Shown: positions 43,372 through 52,758, numbered from the stretch's first letter. The stretch is 64,000 nt of DNA from Streptomyces pacificus (GCF_011766325.1 NZ_BLLG01000010.1:1-64000); one strand, 5' to 3'. Notes: generated by a model from the sequence alone, not told the origin. Translations and numbers: made by a program.

Positions 43372-43562
43372 CGGGGCGGGCGACCCGGGCAGGGCCGTGC
43401 GGCGCGCGCGGGACAGACGGCGCGCGCGGGACCGCCACCGCGGCGGCCCCAGGCGGGCGGGCCCACTCCCCGGTCCGCCCGCACATGTCCGGCAACGCCC
43501 CGCCACCGCCCCGGTCGTGCCAGAGTGGAGCCCGGGCGAGGTGGACGACCCGGGGGTGGGCC

Positions 43563-46500
43563 ATGGTGTTGCGCAGGCAGTTGTCGTTCGGCGACGCGTT
43601 GGCACTCCTGGGGCAGGACCCCCCGGCGGTGCAGGCCCTGGACCGGGCTCTGGGCGGGGCGTTGGACCTCGCGACGGGCGGGACGGCCGGGGCCGTCCTG
43701 GACCTGGCCGACGCGCGGGGCCGCCTCATCGGGCTCGGCCGGGACGCGGTGCGCGGTGCACGTCAGCGCATGGGCCGGGCCGGGAGCCGTGCGGAGCGCA
43801 GCGACCTGCTGCTCGCCGCGCACAAGGTGATCGTGCTGGTGGCCTGGTTCGACGCGCTGGGAGAGGCCGAGCTTCCGTTCACTCTCGAGGAACTGGCTCT
43901 CACCCGCGCCGAACAGGTGGCACTCGCCGGCGGGGAGGCGCCCCCACCGAGCGGCTTCGCCGCGTTCGCCCAGGCGCTCACGGCCGTCGAAGCCCCGCAC
44001 CCGATGCCGCATCTCCCGTTCGAGGACACCGTGCACGCCATGGAGGGATGGTACGACCGGCTCTCCATGGCGCTGCTGCGGTTCGTCGCCGGGCTGCGCG
44101 TGGGCGAGGAGCTCTCCGTGGACCAGCGGCGGGACGCCGGGCACCTGCTGCGCACCCGGGTCAGCGTGGCGGCGGTCGAGCGGTACAAGGAGCTGTACTC
44201 CCAGCTCGCCCGGCAGGCACCGGAATTCGCCTTCTGGGCGGAGCAGACCGAGCACCAGGCCACCCGTGCACAGGTCGGACGCGCCCTGAGCGGCATCGAG
44301 TCGCTGCTGACGGGGGTGGCCGGCTCCCTGCGGCCACCGGTGGACGTCGCGGCAGCCCTCGCCCGAAGTCACGAGGCGGTTCTGCGCCAGCCCGTCCTGG
44401 ACGCGTCGCGTGCGCCCCGCGGCATCCGTGTCCCCACGCTGTCCGAGATGTACATCGACCCCGATTTCCGCGTACAGGCGGTCACCGGGCAGGTCAGCCC
44501 CGCCGACGAGGTGTGGTGGGAACAGGTGCCGGTCCGTCGCGACCTGACGACGTACCTCGCCGGAGCGCTCGCCACACCCGGGCACCACCACGCCCCGCTG
44601 CTGATCCTGGGCCAGCCCGGGGCGGGCAAGTCAGTACTCACCCGGGTGCTGGCGGCCCGGCTCCCGGCCGCGGGATTCCTTCCCGTCCGGGTGCCGCTGC
44701 GCGATGTGCGGGCGGAGAGCGAGCTGCAGGACCAGATCGAGCAGGCAATCCGCTCGGCGACCGGGGAGACCGCGTCCTGGCCGTCGCTCGTGCGCGCGGC
44801 CGGCGGACTCGTGCCCGTGCTGCTGCTGGACGGCTTCGACGAACTCCTGCAGACCACCGGCGTCCACCACAACGACTTCCTCACCCGGGTGGCCCGCTTC
44901 CAGCAGCGGGAGGCGGACCAGGGACGCACCGTGCTGGCCGTGGTGACCAGCCGGACCGCCGTCGCCGACCGGACCCGCTCCCCCGAGGGGCTGGTGGCGC
45001 TGCGCCTGGAGCCGTTCCGTCCGGAGCAGGTGCAGGTGTGGCTGTCGGTGTGGAACGAGGCCAACGCACCGGTTCTGGCCGCTCGCGGACTGCGCCCCCT
45101 GCCGTGGGACCTGCTCGCCCGCCACTCGGCACTCGCCGCCCAGCCCCTGCTGCTGACCATGCTGGCCCTCTACGACGCCGCCGACAACGGACTCCAGCGG
45201 GACGGGGAGGAACCGCTCGACGAAGCCCACCTCTACGAGGACCTGCTCACCTCGTTCGCCCGGCGCGAAGTCGGCAAGGACACCGGGGACGCCCTGCCGG
45301 GCGTCGACGAGGCGGAGCTGGTCGAGCGGGAACTCCAGCGGCTGTCGCTGGTGGCGTTCGCCGCGCTGAACCGCCAGCGGCAGTGGGTCACCGCCGACGA
45401 GCTGGACAGCGACCTCGCCGAGCTGCTGCACCTGGAACCCGTCCGCCGCGCCACGTCGTTCCGCAGCCCGCTGGCGGCGTCCGACGCGGCACTGGGGCGC
45501 TTCTTCTTCATCCAGCGCGCCCAGGCGCTGCGCGACGAACGCGAGCTGTCCACGTACGAGTTCCTGCACGCCACCTTCGGGGAGTACCTCGCGGTCCGGC
45601 TGGCCGTACACGTGCTGCGCGGTCTCCTGGCCCAGCAGTCGCCCGTCAGCCTGGGCCACAGTCCGGTCGGCGACGGCTTCGCCTACGCCCTCCTGTCCTA
45701 CGCCCCGCTCTCGTCCCGTCAGATGCTGCGCTTCGCATCCTCGCTCGTCGAGCACATACCCGCGCAAGAGCGGCAGCGGCTGACCCTGCTGCTCACCCGG
45801 CTGCTGTACGAGCAGTCCAACCGGGCGGACGACCCCTTCCGCGGATACCGCCCGAGGCGACTGCGTACTTCTTCCCGGCACGGGATCTACGGTGCCAACC
45901 TCACCCTCGTGGTGCTGCTGCTGACGGGTGGCACCACCGCTTCGGAGCTCTTCCCCGGCTCGGAGGATCCGGCCGACTCGTGGCACCGGCACGTGCTGCT
46001 GTGGCGCTCCTCGTTCACCGAGTTCCAGTGGACGGAGTTCGCCCTGTCGATGACGGTCCGCCGCACGTCCCGGCACGAGCACGGGCGTGACCTGCAGCTC
46101 GCGCCGCGCTCGGGAGAGCTGAAGGCGCCGGAGCCGGTGGACAACCGCTGGCTCTTCCCCGTGCCGCCTGCAGGCCCCGTGCACTGGGCACGGTCCTACT
46201 GGGACGAGTTATGGCACAAGATGGACGTGTCCGGCGGCACCGGCGACACGGTGGTCCGGCACGCCATGGATCCCGTCTTCGCGGCGCTGGGGCCGGCGGT
46301 CACGACGATGAGCGCAGGGGTCGGGGAGCCCGCCACCTCGCTCGCGCACGACCTGCTGCGGCTGTGGCTGGGGCCGCGGTCGGGCATGGCCGACGCGGAG
46401 CTTGCCTCGCTGTACCGCTCGGTGGGGGCCACGCTCCTCGACGCCGGGCTGACGGACGACTTCTGCCTTCTGGTGTCGGACCTGCTGCGAAGGGACCGGC

Positions 46501-46880
46501 GGCGCCTCGACGCCGACACCTACAAACGCGTCCTGACACTCCTCTGCCAGCACGCCTCCTCGCCGGCGGCAGCCGAGATCGCCCGCCACATCATCGACGA
46601 AGCCGTACTCTTCGGGGCACCGCAGCCGTCCCCCTCCCTCTCCGCGGCTCTCTTGGCTCTGCTCCGCCATGCCCCCGCCGAGGCGGTCGCCGTCTGGGCC
46701 GCGGCGCACGAAAGCGGCGGCGACCACCCCTGGGGCGACGACGCCCGTCCGGTCGCCGCCTGCCTGCGGGAGCAGCGCCTGCCGCGAGTCCTGCGCGAGC
46801 GTGCCCACGGCGTGCTCGCCCGGCGGTATCCGTCCCTCCACCAGGAGATCGCGCGGGCCGGCGGCTTCGGCGGCGGGTGA
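43563..46880 (+). CDS. NACHT-domain STAND NTPase (probable defence or signalling protein)
   Basis: A 1105-residue protein. ATG at 43563 (MVLRRQLSFGDALALLG) is preferred; an in-frame ATG 78 bp earlier is possible. Residues 1-250 form a helical N-terminal domain of the kind seen before streptomycete NACHT modules (LLLAAHKVIVLVAWFDALGE). After PVRRDLTTYL comes Walker A GQPGAGKSVL (about 350), Walker B LLLDGFDELL (about 420), a sensor VVTSRTA and FLHATFGEYLAVRLAVHVLR of the winged-helix end. The last 350 residues are helical with little repeat signal and may be the sensor region. Bacterial NACHT proteins are known anti-phage factors, but no effector domain is recognisable here. Confidence 0.85.
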   Translation: MVLRRQLSFGDALALLGQDPPAVQALDRALGGALDLATGGTAGAVLDLADARGRLIGLGRDAVRGARQRMGRAGSRAERSDLLLAAHKVIVLVAWFDALGEAELPFTLEELALTRAEQVALAGGEAPPPSGFAAFAQALTAVEAPHPMPHLPFEDTVHAMEGWYDRLSMALLRFVAGLRVGEELSVDQRRDAGHLLRTRVSVAAVERYKELYSQLARQAPEFAFWAEQTEHQATRAQVGRALSGIESLLTGVAGSLRPPVDVAAALARSHEAVLRQPVLDASRAPRGIRVPTLSEMYIDPDFRVQAVTGQVSPADEVWWEQVPVRRDLTTYLAGALATPGHHHAPLLILGQPGAGKSVLTRVLAARLPAAGFLPVRVPLRDVRAESELQDQIEQAIRSATGETASWPSLVRAAGGLVPVLLLDGFDELLQTTGVHHNDFLTRVARFQQREADQGRTVLAVVTSRTAVADRTRSPEGLVALRLEPFRPEQVQVWLSVWNEANAPVLAARGLRPLPWDLLARHSALAAQPLLLTMLALYDAADNGLQRDGEEPLDEAHLYEDLLTSFARREVGKDTGDALPGVDEAELVERELQRLSLVAFAALNRQRQWVTADELDSDLAELLHLEPVRRATSFRSPLAASDAALGRFFFIQRAQALRDERELSTYEFLHATFGEYLAVRLAVHVLRGLLAQQSPVSLGHSPVGDGFAYALLSYAPLSSRQMLRFASSLVEHIPAQERQRLTLLLTRLLYEQSNRADDPFRGYRPRRLRTSSRHGIYGANLTLVVLLLTGGTTASELFPGSEDPADSWHRHVLLWRSSFTEFQWTEFALSMTVRRTSRHEHGRDLQLAPRSGELKAPEPVDNRWLFPVPPAGPVHWARSYWDELWHKMDVSGGTGDTVVRHAMDPVFAALGPAVTTMSAGVGEPATSLAHDLLRLWLGPRSGMADAELASLYRSVGATLLDAGLTDDFCLLVSDLLRRDRRRLDADTYKRVLTLLCQHASSPAAAEIARHIIDEAVLFGAPQPSPSLSAALLALLRHAPAEAVAVWAAAHESGGDHPWGDDARPVAACLREQRLPRVLRERAHGVLARRYPSLHQEIARAGGFGGG

Positions 46881-46886
46881 CGCGTC

Positions 46887-47105
46887 GTGGCGGCGGTCGT
46901 CCACGGGTTCCGGAGCGAGCGGCTCGTCTCCTACGGCATCGGCCTCGGCCTCGCGGAGCGGCTTGGCGGGTCCGGGCGGCCGTGGTGGGTGATGGCGCTG
47001 TGGGCGGCGGTGTGCGCCGCACTGATGGCGGGTTCCGCTCTGTGGCTGCGGCGGTTCGCCAGGGGCCCGCTGGAGTCCGTGCAGCACCGGCTGCTGCGGC
47101 GCTGA
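46887..47105 (+). pseudogene. C-terminal remnant of a DUF418-like membrane protein
   Basis: 72 residues from GTG at 46887, six bases after the NACHT stop. Residues LVSYGIGLGLAERLG, a hydrophobic helix WWVMALWAAVCAALMAGSAL, then WLRRFARGPLESVQHRLLRR resemble the extreme C-terminus of DUF418 proteins (final helix, then WxxRFRxGPLEWxxR). The other 330 or so residues are absent. The alternative is a short coupled membrane protein working with the NACHT NTPase. There is no clear ribosome site. Confidence 0.45.
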
Positions 47106-47192
47106 GCACGCGCGGCGGCGCGGCTCTGCGGCGGCACGGCGGAGCCGTGGGAACGGGCCGGCCCCGCACCGGGGCGGTGGCCGCCGGACGCG

Positions 47193-47212
47193 GGAGCGGC
47201 ACGCCCCGCTCC
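47193..47212. terminator. Hairpin between the convergent NACHT and allantoicase units
   Basis: GGAGCGG and CCGCTCC form a 7-bp perfect stem (one mismatch if extended by three pairs) with a 6-nt loop. It lies about 90 bp after the last plus-strand stop and 40 bp after the allantoicase stop, so it may serve both strands. Confidence 0.5.
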
Positions 47213-47249
47213 GCGGGACCCCGTGCGGCACCGGGCCGGGAGCCCGCGG

Positions 47250-48371
47250 TCAGCCACCGAGTTCGCGGCGACGGGCCGCCAGGGCCGCCGCGCCCCGCTC
47301 GGTGAGCGAGCCGAACAGACGCAGCCGGGAGAAGCCTCCGTCCGGGAAGACGTCGATGCGGACATGCGTGCCGCTCACCGGGGTGTCCAGCACGAAGCGG
47401 TGGTTGGTGTCGGGCTGCAGGCGGGTGCGCGGCAGGAACTCGGCCCACGCCCCGTCCTCGCCCGTCCTGACCGAGAGGGAGGCCCAGCCGGCGGAGTTGC
47501 CCTTGAGGTAGGCGGTGTCGATCTCGACGGCGCGGATCTGGGAGTCGGCGACCAGCCGGTACCGGATCCAGTCGTTGCCCCGGTCACGGCGGCGCGCGGT
47601 CTCCCAGCCGTCGTCCATCTTCCGGGAGCGGCCCGGGTTGATGGTGTTGGCCGGCGGCGAGTAGAAGCGGTCGGAGGCGTCCTCCACGGCACCGCCGTTC
47701 TCCAGTGCCACGACGTCGACGGTGCCGAGCGCGGCGAGCCACCTCGGGTCCGGGACGACCTCTCCGTACACCCGCAGCCGTGCAATGCCGCCGTCGGGGT
47801 GCTGGTTGAGGCGCAGATGGGTGAAGCGCTGCTCGGCGGTCACCTGGAAACCGTTGGCCGCGTGACCGGCCACCGGGGCCCGGGGTACGAGCGTCGTCCA
47901 CTTCACGCTCTCGGAGAGCAGTTCCTCCGGGGCGGGTGCGCCGTGGGGCCCTTCCCAGGCGGTTGCCTCGACGGACACGGCCCCCGGCATGTTGCCGCGG
48001 AAGTGCGCGGTGTCGACGACGATGCCGCGGATCACGCCGGGCGCGCCGAGCCTGATCAGGGCCCAGTCGTGGTCGTCGGCCGTGGGCCAGGGCTGCTCGG
48101 CCGAGGCACCGCGGCGGCGCCGTGTCTCCCAGCCGTCCATGATCTTGCCCTTGTGGCCGAAGTGCTCCGGGTCGAACGCGGCGGGCTCGGGCACCAGCAG
48201 GTTCTCCCGCTGGGCGAAGAACTCGTCGTTCGCGGCGATCACACCCGCGCCGAGCCGGCGGTCGGCGAGGTTGGCGAGACCGGTGAACGGGAAGTTGGCG
48301 GTGCGGTAGTCGGCATACGGGTCGCCGCCCCCGTACGGGCTCGCGTTGCCGGTGAAGGGCGGTGTCGCCAC
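47250..48371 (-). CDS. alc: Allantoicase
   Basis: A 373-residue protein made of two homologous jelly-roll domains, as in allantoicases: KIMDGWETRRRRG with HDWALIRLGAPGVIRGIVVDT in the first half, and KMDDGWETARRRDRGNDWIR with IRAVEIDTAYLKGNSAGWA in the second. It hydrolyses allantoate to ureidoglycolate and urea. The start is GTG at 48371, four bases after the allantoinase stop, so the two genes form an operon that carries out consecutive steps. The terminal LTERGAAALAARR helix is typical. Confidence 0.93.
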   Translation of the reverse strand: MATPPFTGNASPYGGGDPYADYRTANFPFTGLANLADRRLGAGVIAANDEFFAQRENLLVPEPAAFDPEHFGHKGKIMDGWETRRRRGASAEQPWPTADDHDWALIRLGAPGVIRGIVVDTAHFRGNMPGAVSVEATAWEGPHGAPAPEELLSESVKWTTLVPRAPVAGHAANGFQVTAEQRFTHLRLNQHPDGGIARLRVYGEVVPDPRWLAALGTVDVVALENGGAVEDASDRFYSPPANTINPGRSRKMDDGWETARRRDRGNDWIRYRLVADSQIRAVEIDTAYLKGNSAGWASLSVRTGEDGAWAEFLPRTRLQPDTNHRFVLDTPVSGTHVRIDVFPDGGFSRLRLFGSLTERGAAALAARRRELGG

Positions 48372-48375
48372 GGTG

Positions 48376-49728
48376 TCAGTCGTTCCTCTCGAGCAGCCGG
48401 CCGGTGGGCTCGGCGACGGTGCCGTTCGCCACGATCCGCGTGCCGCGCAGCCATGTCGACTTGACGACACCGTGCAGGGCCTTGCCCGCGTAGGCGGTGA
48501 CCCGGTTGCGGTGGTGGAGTTCGGCGGGGTCGACGGTGAAGGCCTCGTCGGGGGCGAGGACGGCGAAGTCGGCGTCGCGTCCGGCTTCGATCGCCCCCTT
48601 GCGGGTGAGGCCGGCGAGCTCCGCCGGGGCGGCGGACATCCAGCGGACGACGTCCTCCAGGGTGTGGCCGCGCCTGCGGGCCTCCGTCCAGAGCGCCGGC
48701 AGGCCGAGCTGGAGCGAGGAGATCCCGCCCCAGGCCGAGGCGAAGTCGGGGGTCTTCAGGTCGCCGGTGCAGGGCGAGTGGTCGGAGACGACGCAGTCGA
48801 TGGTGCCGTCGGCGAGACCCTGCCAGAGCACATCCCGGTTGGCCGCCTCGCGTATCGGGGGGCAGCACTTGAACTCGGTCGCGCCGTCGGGTATCTCCTC
48901 GGCGGTGAGGGTGAGGAAGTGCGGGCAGGACTCGACGGTGATCCGCACTCCCTCGGCCCTGGCCCGGGCGATCTGCGGCAGCGCGTCGCCCGAGGACAGG
49001 TGCAGCACGTGCACCCGCCCCCGGGAGCTCCGGGCCTGGGCGATGAGGTGGGCGATCGCGGTGTCCTCGGCGCCCCGGGGGCGGGACGCGAGGAAGTCGG
49101 CGTAGCGGGGGCCCGGCCGCTGCGGGGCGGCGGACAGGTGGTGCGGATCCTCGGCGTGGACGATCAGCAGTCCGTCGAAGCCGGCGATCTCCGCGAGGGC
49201 GCGGGAGAGCTGCTCCCGGTCGAGTTCGGGGAACTCCTCGACGCCGGACGGCGACAGGAAGCACTTGAAGCCGAAGACGCCCGCCTCGTGCAGCGGACGC
49301 AGGTCCTTGACGTTGCCGGGGACGGCGCCGCCCCAGAACCCGGTGTCCACATGGGCCTTGGGCCGTGCCGCGTCCTGCTTGACGCGCAGGCCGTCGACCG
49401 TGGTCGTGGGCGGGAGGGAGTTCAGCGGCATGTCCAGCAGCGTGGTGATGCCGCCGGCGGCGGCCGCCCGGGTGGCGGTCCAGAAGCCCTCCCACTCGGT
49501 GCGGCCGGGGTCATTGACGTGCACATGTGTGTCAACGAGACCCGGCAGGACGGCATGGTCGCCCACATCCTCGAGCAGGGCTCCGGCCGGCACCACGGCG
49601 TCGTACGGAAGCACCGCCGCGATCCTCCCGGCGGCGACGGCGATCGAGGCGGGGCGCGCGCCACCGGGGGTGACGACATAGGTCGAGCGCAGCACCAGGT
49701 CCACGTCCGTGACGTGCGTATCGGACAC
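48376..49728 (-). CDS. allB: Allantoinase
   Basis: A 450-residue cyclic amidohydrolase that opens allantoin to allantoate. Metal ligands: VDTHVHVNDPGRTEWEG near residue 65, FGFKCFLSPSGVEEF with the carbamylated Lys, LLIVHAEDPHH, VHVLHLSSGDAL and VVSDHSPCTGDLK with the catalytic Asp. The start is GTG at 49728, with GAGGGG just upstream; the longer TTG start at 49776 would lie inside operator palindromes and is unlikely. It heads the allB-alc operon, divergent from the IclR regulator across 339 bp containing two dyad operators. Confidence 0.95.
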   Translation of the reverse strand: MSDTHVTDVDLVLRSTYVVTPGGARPASIAVAAGRIAAVLPYDAVVPAGALLEDVGDHAVLPGLVDTHVHVNDPGRTEWEGFWTATRAAAAGGITTLLDMPLNSLPPTTTVDGLRVKQDAARPKAHVDTGFWGGAVPGNVKDLRPLHEAGVFGFKCFLSPSGVEEFPELDREQLSRALAEIAGFDGLLIVHAEDPHHLSAAPQRPGPRYADFLASRPRGAEDTAIAHLIAQARSSRGRVHVLHLSSGDALPQIARARAEGVRITVESCPHFLTLTAEEIPDGATEFKCCPPIREAANRDVLWQGLADGTIDCVVSDHSPCTGDLKTPDFASAWGGISSLQLGLPALWTEARRRGHTLEDVVRWMSAAPAELAGLTRKGAIEAGRDADFAVLAPDEAFTVDPAELHHRNRVTAYAGKALHGVVKSTWLRGTRIVANGTVAEPTGRLLERND

Positions 49729-49740
49729 CCTGCCCCTCAC

Positions 49741-49788
49741 TTCCGTATCGCGGAACTTCCGCAGAGCGAAATTCAACGAACTGTTGAA
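49741..49788. promoter_or_regulatory. Two operator types upstream of allantoinase
   Basis: TTCCG-TATCG-CGGAA (49741-49755) is followed by a near copy TTCCGCAGAGCGAAA (49757-49771) and by the dyad TTCAAC-GAACT-GTTGAA (49772-49788). GCGGAACTTCCGC (49750-49762) bridges the first two. The first motif recurs perfectly before the hydroxypyruvate isomerase gene and the last before the uricase operon. The rest of the gap to 50067 shows no gene. Confidence 0.8.
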
Positions 49789-50067
49789 GGAGTCTTCCCT
49801 CCCGCCCCCGCCCCGTCAAGACCCCGCGGGTACGGCGGGAACCCGGTCGGAGATCACCAGACATTTTCACGAAGTGGAACTATTATTTCGCCAAACAGAA
49901 CGCGATGTATGCGGCGAGGCGCCGTCCCGGAACCGCAGGAGAGGGCCGGACCGCTGCCCCGGCCGGACCGCCCCGCCCGGCCGCTGCGCCCGCGCAGCGG
50001 CGGTGTGCGCCCACGGCACCGCCCGGTAGGCTGCTGACCTGCCCGCCCGCCTGAAAGGACCGTTGAC

Positions 50068-50874
50068 GTGCCGACGTCCAGCGCCAGCACCACCGACGCC
50101 GCCAAACCCACCGCAGGCAGCGGCGGGGTCCAGTCCCTCGAGCGGGCCTTCGACCTGCTGGAGCGGATGGCCGACGCGGGCGGCGAGGTCGGGCTGAGCG
50201 AACTCTCCGCGAGCAGCGGGCTCCCCCTGCCCACGATCCACCGGCTGATGCGCACCCTGGTCGCCTGCGGCTACGTCCGCCAGCAGCCGAACCGCCGCTA
50301 CGCACTCGGCCCCCGGCTGATCCGTCTCGGCGAGAGCGCATCCCGGCTGCTCGGCACCTGGGCCCGGCCGTACCTCGCCCGCCTGGTCGAGGAGACCGGC
50401 GAGACGGCGAACATGGCGCTGCTCGACGGCGACGAGATCGTCTATGTGGCGCAGGTGCCGTCCAAGCACTCGATGCGGATGTTCACCGAGGTCGGCCGCC
50501 GGGTGCTGCCGCACTCGACCGGCGTGGGCAAGGCGCTCCTCGCCCACTTCCCGCCGGACGAGGTCCGGGCGCTGCTGGCCCGCACCGGCATGCCGGCCGC
50601 GACGGAGAAGACCATCACCACTCCCGACGGCTTCCTGCAGGCGCTGGAGCAGGTCCGCCTCGCGGGCTACGCCGTCGACGACAGCGAGCAGGAGATCGGG
50701 GTGCGCTGCCTCGCCGTCCCGGTGCCCGACTCCCCGACGGCCGCGGCGATCTCCATCTCGGGACCGGCGGGCCGCGTGACGGAGGCCGCGACGGAGAAGA
50801 TCGTGCCGGTCCTGCGGACGGTGGCGAAGGAACTCTCGCAGGCACTGGCGAACACGTCGGAGCCCCGGGACTGA
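50068..50874 (+). CDS. allR: IclR-family regulator of allantoin metabolism (AllR-like)
   Basis: A 268-residue IclR protein. The winged helix (residues 20-85) reads VQSLERAFDLLERMADAGGE, LSELSASSGLPLPTIHRLMR, CGYVRQQPNRRYALGPRLI. The effector domain (95-265) includes ETANMALLDGDEIVYVAQVP, MRMFTEVGRRVLPHSTGVGK and the closing EIGVRCLAVPVPDSP. An IclR protein called AllR represses allantoin genes in S. coelicolor, with allantoate or glyoxylate-type effectors, as I recall. Its position divergent from allB and the dyads between support that identity. GTG at 50068. Confidence 0.88.
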   Translation: MPTSSASTTDAAKPTAGSGGVQSLERAFDLLERMADAGGEVGLSELSASSGLPLPTIHRLMRTLVACGYVRQQPNRRYALGPRLIRLGESASRLLGTWARPYLARLVEETGETANMALLDGDEIVYVAQVPSKHSMRMFTEVGRRVLPHSTGVGKALLAHFPPDEVRALLARTGMPAATEKTITTPDGFLQALEQVRLAGYAVDDSEQEIGVRCLAVPVPDSPTAAAISISGPAGRVTEAATEKIVPVLRTVAKELSQALANTSEPRD

Positions 50875-50905
50875 CACACGGCGAAGGGACCCGGTGGCCA
50901 TCGGG

Positions 50906-50923
50906 CCGGGCGGCACCGCCCGG
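50906..50923 (+). terminator. Hairpin after the IclR gene
   Basis: CCGGGCGG-CA-CCGCCCGG, an 8-bp perfect stem with a very tight loop, 32 bp after the stop. The rest of the stretch to 51257 is gene-free and G/C-rich, with a short repeat of GGGCACCGGGCG around 51070-51095. Confidence 0.55.
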
Positions 50924-51257
50924 GGGCTCTTCGGGAGCCGGCGGCCGGGCCGGACTCCGGCCCGGCGCGGGCGCTGACCCGGCCCCGGCGCAGGGCGACG
51001 CAGCGATCCGCGACCGCGCCCTGGGGGAGGACGCGCCCCGGACCGCACGGGCACCACTCAAGAGCCGCACGGGCACCGGGCGGGCACCGGGCGGGCACCG
51101 CATGTCGACCCGACGGCCCTGGCGAGCCCGCCGGCTCTCCCACTCCCCCGCACCCGCGCGGCGCCCCGGCGGCCGACGGCCCGCCCTCGCGCCCTCGGCT
51201 CCGGTCACGGGCGCGACCGCGCGGTTCCGGGCGCCGCGCAGCGCGCAGGCGGCCCGC

Positions 51258-51971
51258 TCACGCCTTGCGCCGCGCCACCGCCACCGCGCAGCGCGGGGTG
51301 CCGTCGGGGCGCCGCCCGAGGCCTTCGAGCGGCGTCAACTCCACGTCGAATCCGGTCCCTCGGAGCTCGGCGAGCACCTCGCCCAGGGGAAACGTCCGGT
51401 AGTACATGACGAAGCCGGGCCGCCACACGCGGTTGCGGAGGCGCATCACCGTGTCGAAGCCGACCATCGCCCAGTACGGCAGCGTGCCGAAGCGGGGCGG
51501 CGCGCCGACGGGGAACGCGAAGACCCCGCCGGGGCGGAGCGCGGAGTGCACCTGGGCGAAGAGTCCGGGGCGTTCGCGTGGCAGGAAGTGCCCGAAGGCG
51601 CCGAAGCTCACCGCCAGATCGAACACCGGACGGAAGGGCAGGGCGCGGGCGTCCGCGCGAACCAGGACGCCTGCGGGGTCGGCGCTGCGCGCCTCGTGAA
51701 GCATCCCGGCACTGAAGTCGACTCCCACGACCCGCCCCTCGCAGAGTGCGCGCAGCACTCGCGCGCCTGCGCCGGTGCCGCAGCAGACGTCCAGCCCGTC
51801 GCGGAAGGGTCCCAGCGGTCGCAACGCTCCCGCCGTCCCGTCGAGTACCCGGTCCGGGGTGCGGAACGGGGTCAGGTCGAACTTGGGCGCGAGCAGATCG
51901 TACCCGCGCTCGACCGACGACAGCGCCTGTACGGCCAGTTCGCGGAGGCTGGGACCCCGGGAGGTGAACAT
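51258..51971 (-). CDS. Class I SAM-dependent methyltransferase
   Basis: A 237-residue enzyme with the Rossmann methyltransferase motifs in order: DGLDVCCGTGAGARVLRAL (motif I, glycine-rich), VVGVDFSAGMLHEARS (acidic loop), LVRADARALPF (motif II-like), FDLAVSFGAFGHFLPRERPG (motif IV) and SALRPGGVFAFPVG (motif V). The C-terminal part (MRLRNRVWRPGFVMYYRTFP, GTGFDVELTPLEGLG) is specific to a streptomycete subgroup of unknown substrate. Its neighbours give no clue. It is co-oriented with the small DUF5955 gene 111 bp upstream. Confidence 0.87.
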   Translation of the reverse strand: MFTSRGPSLRELAVQALSSVERGYDLLAPKFDLTPFRTPDRVLDGTAGALRPLGPFRDGLDVCCGTGAGARVLRALCEGRVVGVDFSAGMLHEARSADPAGVLVRADARALPFRPVFDLAVSFGAFGHFLPRERPGLFAQVHSALRPGGVFAFPVGAPPRFGTLPYWAMVGFDTVMRLRNRVWRPGFVMYYRTFPLGEVLAELRGTGFDVELTPLEGLGRRPDGTPRCAVAVARRKA

Positions 51972-52082
51972 CGGCTCCCAGGGTACGGGACGGCCCCCCG
52001 TCGGCGCCGAGCCGGAACGGGGGCCGGGAAGGGGCCGGGAAGGGGCCGGGAAGGGGCCGGGCCGACCCCTGACGGCATGTCC

Positions 52083-52394
52083 TCAGCCCTTGGGCTCACC
52101 GAACAGCTCCACCGCGTGCCGCACGTTCGCCAGCGCGGCCGCCAGCGCGCTGAACGAGCCGACCGCTCCGGCGGTCAGCAGCAGCGACCGGCGGAGCCGC
52201 CGGACCTCCGGCACGCCGCCGACCGCCATCGCGTCCATCGCCGCCAGCTCGTCCTCCGCTATCGCACGGTCGGCGAACTCGGCCGGGTAGGTGGCGAGTT
52301 CGCGTCGGAGCCGGGAGACGGAAGCACGCAGCTCCGTCAGTCTCGGATCCTCGCCGCTCTGGGTGTCCCGCGTCTGCCCCACGCTCCGCAACAA
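52083..52394 (-). CDS. DUF5955-type small protein
   Basis: A 103-residue protein. A TTG start at 52394 is chosen because GAGGGGGA lies six bases before it; GTG at 52412 in the same frame has no ribosome site. The sequence is LLRSVGQTRDTQ, a helical part ELRASVSRLRRELATYPAEF, DRAIAEDELAAMDAMAV, then a hydrophobic helix LRRSLLLTAGAVGSFSALAA and AVELFGEPKG. I recall very similar streptomycete proteins named DUF5955. Function is unknown; the last third could touch the membrane. It lies upstream of the methyltransferase on the same strand. Confidence 0.75.
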   Translation of the reverse strand: MLRSVGQTRDTQSGEDPRLTELRASVSRLRRELATYPAEFADRAIAEDELAAMDAMAVGGVPEVRRLRRSLLLTAGAVGSFSALAAALANVRHAVELFGEPKG

Positions 52395-52716
52395 AGGTCT
52401 TCCCCCTCGCACGTCGTTGTGCTGCCCGGTGAACGACACGTCGGACGGTGGTCCGACGCCTGGGGTTGCGGGCCAGTTAACGCCATTGCGTAGGCGTTTG
52501 GCCACTCCGTGGTACGAAATTCAGCTTGACGTGTCCCCCTTGGGGACCTCTTTCGACACAGTGCACGGCCTCCGGCTCCGCACCGGCCTCCCGGCGGGGC
52601 CCGCTGCGGCGCCGCGGAACCGTGCGGAACGACGGCGGCGACGGGGTCAGCGCAGCGCCGAGGGCCGGCACCACGGCCGGGACCGGCGCAGCGGCCGCGG
52701 GAACCGCACGGCGGCG

Positions 52717-52758
52717 GGGCCGGCACGACGGGGCCGGCACGATGGGACCGGCACGACG
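52717..52758. repeat. 14-bp imperfect tandem repeat (GGGCCGGCACGACG)
   Basis: Three consecutive units differing at one position each, plus a partial fourth, inside a 600-bp gene-free stretch (52395-53007) between the DUF5955 gene and the MobA-like gene. Open frames over this stretch look like composition artefacts. Confidence 0.8.

Noticed and set aside
42881..46090. Plus-strand open frame of over 1000 codons across glpD and the NACHT gene
   Set aside because: It is Arg/Pro/Gly-rich with poor codon bias and overlaps two well-supported genes in another frame.
49729..49776. Longer allantoinase N-terminus from TTG 49776
   Set aside because: It would place coding sequence over three palindromic operators and lacks a ribosome site; GTG 49728 has GAGGGG upstream.
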